Made by a program: the position numbers and the translations under genes. From positions 1-5,609 of the forward strand of contig DAOVTM010000278.1 in the NCBI GenBank assembly GCA_030633145.1: a stretch of DNA of 5,609 nt. Reading direction: 5' to 3'. The number at the start of each line of letters is the position of its first letter. The first letter of the stretch is position 1. Below are positions 1 through 4,730 of this stretch, one piece after another. Origin of the DNA: Desulfobulbaceae bacterium. Lineage in GTDB: Bacteria > Desulfobacterota > Desulfobulbia > Desulfobulbales > Desulfobulbaceae. The notes below the pieces were generated by a model. It had not been told where the DNA came from. It saw only the letters and a program-made list of their open reading frames with translations, and did not search any database.

Positions 1-76
1 CGCTCTGTCAAGAGTATTCTCAACACCTGATCCCAAGGAAGAGGATTTGCACTTTTTGTTGCAATACCACGGTAAT

Positions 77-93
77 GGTGCGCACAGCGCACC
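77..93. repeat. Short GC-rich palindrome
   Basis: GGTGCGC (77-83) and GCGCACC (87-93) are perfect 7-bp inverted arms around the 3-nt loop ACA. With the flanking CCTAC, the sequence resembles a short dispersed intergenic repeat I have seen in many proteobacterial genomes (general form GTAGGGTGCGC...). Its function is unknown. No T-tract follows on either strand, so a terminator role is not supported. Confidence 0.5.
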
Positions 94-140
94 CTACCCT
101 CTGGACACCTTAATAGCATAGGAATCCCCTTTTTTACCCT

Positions 141-208
141 CGTTCCCATGCTCCTGCGTGGGAACGGTATCTGGACGTTCCTGGTAAGCGAGCCTGGAGC
201 ATGGGAAC
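141..208. repeat. REP/MITE-like inverted repeat, about 68 bp
   Basis: The outer arms GTTCCCATGCTCC (142-154) and GGAGCATGGGAAC (196-208) are a perfect 13-bp inverted repeat. The left end also folds alone: CGTTCCCA (141-148) pairs with TGGGAACG (159-166) around a 10-nt loop. This matches, from memory, a dispersed palindromic family with CGTTCCCA...TGGGAACG ends found in many Desulfobacterota and gammaproteobacteria. It probably forms a cruciform or RNA hairpin and is likely a non-autonomous mobile repeat. Family membership is recalled, not searched. Confidence 0.65.
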
Positions 209-316
209 CAGTGGAGCAATGGTTTTATTTGAATCCACCAGCAGGCTGGTACCATTCTCCGGCAAAGAAAAATTTCCGGGAAAGAACAAAAAGTCTTAAT
301 TTTTAAGCAAATGGAT

Positions 317-383
317 GTAACTTATCCTGAAAAAATCAGAGGTTACGCAGAGCTGAATCGGCTGCAAAAAGTATCGTTGATAT
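317..383 (+). promoter_or_regulatory. Possible structured leader upstream of the cytochrome gene
   Basis: Three small hairpins can be drawn in succession. The first is GTAAC (317-321) with GTTAC (342-346), enclosing CTGA (327-330) with TCAG (336-339). The second is AGCTG (351-355) with CGGCT (359-363). The third is TATC (372-375) with GATA (379-382). They lie about 220 nt before the start codon of the cytochrome gene and could be part of a 5' leader. Helices this short also arise by chance, and the region matches no riboswitch class I can name with confidence. Confidence 0.2.
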
Positions 384-589
384 TGGCGAGATAGACTTGC
401 AATTCCCTCCTCTTTGCGTTATTATTCCTAGTTTTATTCCTGAGTGAATCATCATTCAGCAACAAAGATGTAAAAAATGAAGACACGGAAATGGACGACT
501 GACTGATATTGTGTTTACAGATATTGTTCCTGCAGACACATTCAAGAAGTAAACTAACCGGGTTGACTCTACAAAAAATACTAATGGTT

Positions 590-595
590 GGAGGG
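590..595 (+). promoter_or_regulatory. Ribosome binding site deciding the cytochrome start
   Basis: GGAGGG directly abuts the ATG at 596 and overlaps the region just after the ATG at 584, so it cannot serve either. It lies 9 nt before the ATG at 605, a normal spacing. The protein from 605 also begins with a typical signal peptide, so 605 is the chosen start. Confidence 0.75.
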
Positions 596-604
596 ATGCA
601 CAAG

Positions 605-1348
605 ATGAAGGCAGTGAAAATTATTTTGACCCTTGGAACAGCGGCATGTATCGGACTCTTCTTTTCAGTGGCGGGACAGGCAAGCAGTAAAAAAGCTGCT
701 GAGAACAGTCTGGTCGGCTCAACAGGAAGTTATGGTGCAACCTTGACAAAAATCATTGCCGCTGACAGCCCTATGTTCAGCCATCAAGTCCATGTTATTG
801 ATTTAGCTCTGGAGTGTTCCTCCTGCCATACTGATACCTTTGAGAAAAAACGCGGGGCAGCTGTAGCTGCCGGTGATTACACCATGAAGGCTCTTGAAGA
901 GGGTAAATATTGCGGCACCTGTCATAATGACGATGATGCCTTTGGCGTTGCCGATCCTGATACCTGTGCATCCTGTCATGGTTCAGACATGAAACAGCCC
1001 AAGGTCGTTGTCTTTGAAAAACCTGCCAAAGGGGTCATCTTTGACCATGCCATGCATACCGATGACCTGGATCTAAAATGTAACGGTTGTCATAATGATC
1101 TCTTCAAAATGAAGACAGGAACAGCAGAAGAGCATCCCAAAGAGTTTACCATGGAGGCTCTCTACAAGGGAAAATACTGTGGTGCCTGCCATAACGGTAC
1201 CCTTGCCTTTGAATCCGGTACCCGCTGTACAGCCTGTCATATTGGTGTCAAGGGGTATAAGCGGATGTTTGGTGTTAAGGACAGTGGACATGGTGGACAT
1301 GGTGATGCTGCGAAAAAAGTTGATGCACACGGGAACAAGGGACATTGA
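605..1348 (+). CDS. Exported hexaheme c-type cytochrome with two triheme c7-like modules
   Basis: This 247-residue protein should be a periplasmic or exported electron carrier. Residues 1-26 form a Sec signal peptide (basic start, hydrophobic core, likely cleavage after GQA). Six CXXCH heme sites follow at C71, C103, C121, C159, C192 and C208. They form two homologous triheme modules, about 57-126 and 145-213, each opening with an aromatic-x-H-x-x-H motif (H60/H63, H148/H151) that would supply distal ligands. Both modules share the pattern [YF]TM-x-A-L-x-x-GKYCG-x-CHN, which fits the c(7)-type triheme domain family seen in Geobacter and other metal or sulfur reducers. M94 and M183 are candidate sixth ligands for one heme per module. 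The C-terminal 20 or so residues are rich in Gly and His. No partner gene is adjacent apart from the downstream lipoprotein cluster. Heme count and export are firm; the redox partner is unknown. Confidence 0.93.
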   Translation: MKAVKIILTLGTAACIGLFFSVAGQASSKKAAENSLVGSTGSYGATLTKIIAADSPMFSHQVHVIDLALECSSCHTDTFEKKRGAAVAAGDYTMKALEEGKYCGTCHNDDDAFGVADPDTCASCHGSDMKQPKVVVFEKPAKGVIFDHAMHTDDLDLKCNGCHNDLFKMKTGTAEEHPKEFTMEALYKGKYCGACHNGTLAFESGTRCTACHIGVKGYKRMFGVKDSGHGGHGDAAKKVDAHGNKGH

Positions 1349-1402
1349 TCCTCGAATTGAGCTGATGTAACGCTCTGTAAGCTCCCCAAGCACTACCTGC
1401 TC

Positions 1403-1436
1403 AGGCAGGAGAGAAGAACAATATTTTCTCCTGCCT
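1403..1436 (+). terminator. Hairpin after the cytochrome gene, possible terminator
   Basis: AGGCAGGAGA (1403-1412) and TCTCCTGCCT (1427-1436) form a perfect 10-bp stem that can extend inward by a G-T and two A-T pairs. It lies 55 nt after the cytochrome stop codon. The sequence after it is CT-rich (CTGCCTTTAG) but has no clean T-run, so it may be a weak terminator or an mRNA-stabilising hairpin. It suggests that the cytochrome and the downstream cluster are at least partly separate transcripts. Confidence 0.4.
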
Positions 1437-1517
1437 CTGCCTTTAGCACCTGTCCTCTTTCTGTGATCTCTTCTTGTGATGCCGCTCTTTTCAACGATTC
1501 AAACTTCTGGGATAAAA

Positions 1518-2420
1518 ATGAAAACATATCTCTTCTCACCATCCCCTCTGTTTACTCTGGTATTTCTCCTGCTGTTTTTGACCATTTTGCCAGGATGCAC
1601 CCCAAAATCAATGCGGCTGAGTCCAATTACTGACCAGCAGAGCGAATACCATCCAGGACAATTTGTCTGGTGCGATCTTCTCACCAGCGATATTGATACA
1701 GCTCGAAAATTCTATCTTGGTTTATTTGACTGGACCTTTGCAGAGCAGGAAGACTATACGGTTATTCTCAACCGAGGTGTTCCTATTGGTGGAATGGTTG
1801 CCACGGAATTTAAGGGCAAGAGTAACGCCTACTGGATCTCTTATCTCTCTGTGGAGAATGTTGACCAGGCAGCAGAACGGGTTATCAACAATGGCGGCAC
1901 CATTACCATGGGGCCGGGCAAGATGATAAATAGAGGAACCTTTGCAGCCATCAGTGACCCAGGCGGGGCAGCACTTGTTCTGCTCCGTTCCGATTCCGGT
2001 GACCCTGATACCAGCAATCCGCAGAGCGGCGACTGGCTGTGGCATGAACTGTGGACCGATGATATGGAGACAGCCAAATTGTTTTACAGCCGTTTGGCAG
2101 ATTATTCCATCACGCCGGTAAATGAAACAGTGCAAGATGGAGCTGTGGATAATGATCAGTATCACATCCTGAGTAAAGACGACACTTGGAGCGGCGGTAT
2201 GACCCTTATCCCCTTTGCAAACCTTCCATCCCAGTGGGTACCCGCAGTTCGAGTGGATGATTTATCCGAAGTGATATCCAAGGTTAAGGAACTGGGCGGT
2301 CGTATCATTGTTGATCCATCCCACCCCCTTGGCAACGGCACTGTGGCACTGATCGAAGATCCTGCCGGGGCAATCCTGATGATCGAGGCATGGAAACCTG
2401 AAGCGGAGGCGAAAAAATGA
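1518..2420 (+). CDS. Lipoprotein with two VOC (glyoxalase/bleomycin-resistance fold) domains
   Basis: From the ATG at 1518 the protein has 300 residues and starts with a lipoprotein signal: MKTYLF, a long hydrophobic run, then LPGC with the acylated Cys at C27. Thr at +2 favours outer-membrane sorting by the E. coli rule. GTG 1476 and ATG 1479 would add residues ahead of this signal; GGGA (1509-1512) precedes 1518 at suitable spacing. Two homologous VOC domains follow, about 47-157 and 171-291. Each has a W-x-[DE]-L first strand, a TA[RK][KL]FY helix and a [SE]DP-x-G-A end strand. This resembles two-domain Cfp30B-like VOC proteins. The usual glyoxalase I metal positions are mostly absent: domain 1 has C52 and L156, while domain 2 has H176 and E290. 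A classical lactoylglutathione lyase is therefore unlikely, and the substrate is unknown. It overlaps the next gene by 4 nt. Confidence 0.85.
   Translation: MKTYLFSPSPLFTLVFLLLFLTILPGCTPKSMRLSPITDQQSEYHPGQFVWCDLLTSDIDTARKFYLGLFDWTFAEQEDYTVILNRGVPIGGMVATEFKGKSNAYWISYLSVENVDQAAERVINNGGTITMGPGKMINRGTFAAISDPGGAALVLLRSDSGDPDTSNPQSGDWLWHELWTDDMETAKLFYSRLADYSITPVNETVQDGAVDNDQYHILSKDDTWSGGMTLIPFANLPSQWVPAVRVDDLSEVISKVKELGGRIIVDPSHPLGNGTVALIEDPAGAILMIEAWKPEAEAKK
2405..2409 (+). promoter_or_regulatory. Ribosome binding site inside the VOC gene end
   Basis: GGAGG lies within the last codons of the VOC lipoprotein gene, 7 nt before the ATG at 2417. With the ATGA overlap at 2417-2420, it indicates translational coupling of the two lipoprotein genes. 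Confidence 0.7.
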
Positions 2421-2788
2421 AGCAAGCTATGGGTATTACCGGCATGACCTTTTGCATAATCTTTTTGGCTGCTGCTCTGACAGGCTGTGGACCTGGTTAT
2501 GGTTACTCCACGGTTGGAGTCTCCACAGGATATTATGGCGGTGTTCATACTGGTTACTGGGGATCGCCCCGTCATTATCGTCATGCTCCGCCCCCCCCCC
2601 GCCATCGGCCTCCTCCTCCAAGACATAGACCGCCCGGGCATGTCAAGCCACCTCCGGGGCATCGTCCGCCGCCGGGACATATCAGGCCACCAGCACATCG
2701 ACCTTCACCTGGTCACGGCATTGGAAGACCTTCGCGTCCGTCCAGACCGGCATCACGTCCGAGGCCTTCGGGCGGAAGACGGCGTTAG
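2417..2788 (+). CDS. Small His/Pro/Arg-rich lipoprotein
   Basis: This is a 123-residue protein of no family I recognise. It has a clear lipoprotein signal: MKQAMG, a hydrophobic core, then LTGC with the acylated Cys at C24. A Gly/Tyr-rich stretch follows (about 25-49), then a low-complexity region (about 50-100) of repeated RHRPP, PPGH and PAH units, and a basic tail rich in R, P and S that ends RRR. Ten His (44, 53, 56, 63, 70, 75, 82, 88, 94, 100) at roughly 6-7 residue spacing suggest metal binding or contact with anionic polymers such as peptidoglycan or polysaccharide; this is inference. It should be anchored in the envelope and is probably disordered. The gene overlaps the VOC gene and ends 13 nt before the flavoprotein gene. 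A run of ten C lies in codons 59-62. The composition is the same before and after the run, so the frame as given is credible. Confidence 0.8.
   Translation: MKQAMGITGMTFCIIFLAAALTGCGPGYGYSTVGVSTGYYGGVHTGYWGSPRHYRHAPPPPRHRPPPPRHRPPGHVKPPPGHRPPPGHIRPPAHRPSPGHGIGRPSRPSRPASRPRPSGGRRR
2591..2600 (+). repeat. Ten-C homopolymer tract in the His/Pro-rich lipoprotein gene
   Basis: Ten consecutive C cover the codons for Pro59-Pro61 and the first base of Arg62. Runs of this length are prone to replication slippage and are the usual substrate of phase variation. Loss of one C moves reading into the frame of the downstream flavoprotein, which is open from here to 4220. Gain of one C gives a stop at 2626-2628. 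The run is also a place where sequencing can miscount. Confidence 0.85.
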
Positions 2789-2801
2789 TCGCACAGGTAG
2801 T

Positions 2802-4220
2802 ATGGATCAAGCCATTCTTGCACAGTTGCGGGCAGTTGTCGGTAGTCAACATTTGCTCACGGCACCGGAAGAACTGGCATGCTACAGTTATGACGGCACC
2901 GGCAAAAGCTATCTGCCCGATGCGGTCGCCCTTCCTGCCACAACAGAGGAGGTTTCCTCTTTACTGACCCTGGCCGACAAACACCGCTTTCCAGTCATTC
3001 CCAGGGGAGCTGGCAGCGGCATGACCGGCGGGGCTTTGCCGGTTCAGGGCGGACTGGTCATTGTTTTTTCCCGTATGAATCAAATAATTGAGATTGACAC
3101 GGAAAACATGATTGCGGTGGTGGAGCCGGGGGTAATCACCGGTGAGCTGCAAACCGCCCTGGAAAAGCATCACCTGATGTACCCGCCCGACCCTGCCAGT
3201 CTGCGCTTCTGCACCATTGGCGGCAATGCAGCGGAAAGTGCAGGAGGTCCCAGTGCTGTTAAATATGGGGTTACGAGGGATTACGTTATCGGCCTGGAAG
3301 TGGTACTGCCCAGCGGGGATATAATGAAAACCGGGGTGCGTACGGAAAAAGGGGTAGTTGGCTATGATCTGACCCACCTTTTGCTCGGCTCCGAGGGAAC
3401 CTTAGCCGTGTTTACCAAACTGGTACTTCGCCTCCTTCCTCTGCCCGAGGCCAGGGCAACCTTTCTCCTCACCTTTGCCGATCTTGCCGAGGCCACCAGC
3501 CTGGTGGCAAAGATTCTTCAGTCCGGGTTACTTCCCTGTACCCTGGAATATATGGATAAAACAGCAATCAAGGTTGTTAAGCATCTTCTGAACAGCCCGT
3601 TGCCGGACAAGACTACTGCTCTGCTGTTGATTGAATTTGACGGCAATGAAGAGGAAGTGGCACAACAGACTGCCCGCTTCAACAGATTTGTTCGGGACAG
3701 AGCCGGAAGCGGCTGTCAACTGCGTCGGGCAGCAAACGAGGCAGAACGGACGGAGCTGTGGCAGGCCAGACGTTCCATCTCTCCAGCCACCTTTTCCCTG
3801 CGCCCTGACAAGATCAGTGAAGATGTGGTGGTTCCCCGCTCCAAGATACCTGATTTATCCAATTTTTGCGAACAGATGGCAGCTGAACTGAGCCTGATTA
3901 TCCTCACCTTTGGTCATGCCGGTGACGGCAATATTCATGTCAACATTATGGTGGATAAAGAGAATAGGAAGGAATACGAAAACGGACTCAAGGCCAAGGA
4001 AAAGCTCTTTACCTTTGTGGTGGAGCTGGGAGGTACCCTGTCCGGTGAACACGGAGTAGGGATCACCAAATCCGCATTCCTGCACCTGGAGATTGACCCT
4101 GTTGCCCTGGCAGTTCAGAAACAGTTAAAGAAGCTGTTTGACCCCAACAATATCCTCAATCCAGGCAAAATCTTTCCGGATGACGAGTACTCAAAGCTAC
4201 GGCATACCGGTTCAGGTTAA
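2802..4220 (+). CDS. glcD: FAD-linked 2-hydroxy-acid oxidase/dehydrogenase, GlcD/D-lactate dehydrogenase family
   Basis: This 472-residue protein has the usual length for the GlcD family, which oxidises 2-hydroxy acids (glycolate, D-lactate, D-2-hydroxyglutarate) using FAD. The FAD-binding half includes PRGAGSGMTGGA (67-78), YPPDP (127-131) and TIGGNAAESAGG (138-149). The C-terminal FAD-oxidase half includes GHAGDGNIH (371-379), SGEHGVG (414-420) and DPNNILNPGKIF (447-458). H372, H379 and E416 match the metal and substrate site described for D-2-hydroxyglutarate dehydrogenase-type members. There is no signal peptide. The frame stays open upstream to 2487, but only the sequence from the ATG at 2802 looks like the family (MDQAILAQLRAVVG), and a weak AGG at 2795-2797 precedes it. 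It follows the lipoprotein gene by 13 nt, so coupled translation is likely. No GlcE or GlcF (Fe-S) partner is adjacent, and the exact substrate cannot be told. Confidence 0.92.
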   Translation: MDQAILAQLRAVVGSQHLLTAPEELACYSYDGTGKSYLPDAVALPATTEEVSSLLTLADKHRFPVIPRGAGSGMTGGALPVQGGLVIVFSRMNQIIEIDTENMIAVVEPGVITGELQTALEKHHLMYPPDPASLRFCTIGGNAAESAGGPSAVKYGVTRDYVIGLEVVLPSGDIMKTGVRTEKGVVGYDLTHLLLGSEGTLAVFTKLVLRLLPLPEARATFLLTFADLAEATSLVAKILQSGLLPCTLEYMDKTAIKVVKHLLNSPLPDKTTALLLIEFDGNEEEVAQQTARFNRFVRDRAGSGCQLRRAANEAERTELWQARRSISPATFSLRPDKISEDVVVPRSKIPDLSNFCEQMAAELSLIILTFGHAGDGNIHVNIMVDKENRKEYENGLKAKEKLFTFVVELGGTLSGEHGVGITKSAFLHLEIDPVALAVQKQLKKLFDPNNILNPGKIFPDDEYSKLRHTGSG

Positions 4221-4281
4221 GGATAACCTTGCCCGGATACACTTCTCTGGAAAAACTCTCATTTGTTTTTGATTATTCAAG

Positions 4282-4446
4282 ATTGGGCTACCAATTTCAG
4301 GCGAGCCAACGCTTGTAACACCAGCGGTCGTGTTACACATCACATAGGTGTTCTGCGCCAAAAAAACAAGAAGATAGCACGTTTATTGATATTAATGGCA
4401 ACTGCTTGTATTTATACACAGTCCCGGCTTAAGTTGGTAGCCCAAT
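4282..4446. mobile_element. Possible MITE-like element with 13-bp inverted ends
   Basis: ATTGGGCTACCAA (4282-4294) and TTGGTAGCCCAAT (4434-4446) are perfect inverted repeats 165 bp apart end to end, with weaker similarity continuing on both sides. Inside, TGTAACAC (4314-4321) and GTGTTACA (4330-4337) form a second hairpin with an 8-nt loop. No transposase is encoded and no clear target duplication is visible. A non-autonomous transposon or the remnant of an insertion sequence fits best. Confidence 0.4.
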
Positions 4447-4498
4447 TGTCAATCCAGTCCCGAGCAGTAATAAAATACACAATAAAAGAGAGCAATTA

Positions 4499-4517
4499 AG
4501 TAAACTGTCCCCGGAAC
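4499..4517. repeat. Possible remnant of a Y1-transposase-associated repeat
   Basis: AGTAAACTGTCCCCGGAAC resembles, from memory, a short dispersed sequence often found beside IS200-like (REP-associated tyrosine) transposase genes in Desulfobacterota and related genomes. No transposase is present in the window. The identification rests on recall alone. Confidence 0.25.
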
Positions 4518-4551
4518 TTCTACAATCTGGGAACCAGGAAATAGAGCCATC

Positions 4552-4589
4552 GTAGGTCGTGTTAGGGCTTACGCCCTAACACGACCTAC
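4552..4589. repeat. Perfect 17-bp palindrome with 4-nt loop
   Basis: GTAGGTCGTGTTAGGGC (4552-4568) and GCCCTAACACGACCTAC (4573-4589) pair without mismatch around TTAC. A palindrome of this form is, as I recall, a common dispersed intergenic repeat in many bacteria. It sits between the convergent flavoprotein and hsdR genes and could act as a transcription barrier from either side, although no T-run follows on either strand. Confidence 0.75.
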
Positions 4590-4730
4590 ACTTAAGACAC
4601 TGATTTAGCGATTATCAACAAGTCGAATATATACTTAAATTCGTGGTTCGCAATCATTGGTGATCGCACAAAACGAGTTATGGGGAAAATATACATAATT
4701 TTCTTTCCTTACCTTCATTATAGAGAAGGT

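Larger units (their letters stand above)
1..604. other. Gene-free upstream region with repeats and a possible leader
   Basis: No reading frame here looks like a real gene. A frame open over 2-121 and a minus-strand frame over 343-603 show no domain, composition or ribosome-binding signal to support them. The first 60 bases could be the tail or downstream flank of a gene to the left, but nothing recognisable is encoded. The left part carries two palindromic repeats (77-93 and 141-208). The right part, about 210-604, is AT-richer and should contain the promoter and 5' leader of the cytochrome gene. I could not find a convincing sigma-70 or sigma-54 promoter by eye. Confidence 0.6.
4221..4730. 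other. Gene-free, repeat-rich stretch between converging genes
   Basis: About 510 bases separate the flavoprotein gene from the convergent hsdR gene. The only frame of note (4263-4499, TTG start, 78 codons) lies largely within an inverted-repeat element, resembles nothing known to me and is not called. The stretch holds a 165-bp inverted-repeat element (4282-4446), a possible transposase-associated repeat (4499-4517) and a perfect 17-bp palindrome (4552-4589). A small hairpin, ACCTTC (4711-4716) with GAAGGT (4725-4730), sits directly after the hsdR stop codon. Neither strand shows a hairpin with a clear T-run. Confidence 0.6.

Noticed and set aside
309..365. A c-di-GMP/cGAMP (GEMM) riboswitch upstream of the cytochrome: GCAAA, a GAAA run and ACGCAGAGC occur in the right order.
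   Set aside because: The GGCAAACC and GACGCAAAGCC core sequences are not matched, the tetraloop helix is not properly closed, and no second long hairpin follows. The likeness is only partial.
385..400. A sigma-54-like promoter, TTGGCG...CTTGCA.
   Set aside because: The GG and GC pairs are separated by 12 nt instead of the required 10.
343..603. A Cys-containing minus-strand frame opposite the cytochrome leader.
   Set aside because: It has no ribosome binding site, no domain and an atypical composition; it is best explained as chance.
509..604. A longer N-terminus for the cytochrome from ATG 509, 584 or 596.
   Set aside because: It would place 3-32 extra residues ahead of a complete signal peptide, and GGAGGG at 590-595 is spaced correctly only for ATG 605.
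2487..2801. An N-terminal extension of the flavoprotein from the GTG at 2487.
   Set aside because: It lies wholly within the lipoprotein gene, its sequence has no family resemblance, and family similarity begins right at the Met at 2802. The open frame matters only for the poly-C slippage idea.
4314..4337. An integron attC-like site, from TGTAACAC...GTGTTACA.
   Set aside because: The core-site consensus (RYYYAAC with GTTRRRY) and the bulged-arm layout are not present, and no cassette-like gene adjoins it.
4263..4499. A 78-codon plus-strand frame in the intergenic stretch.
   Set aside because: It has a TTG start, no convincing ribosome binding site and no recognisable motif, and it overlaps an inverted-repeat element.
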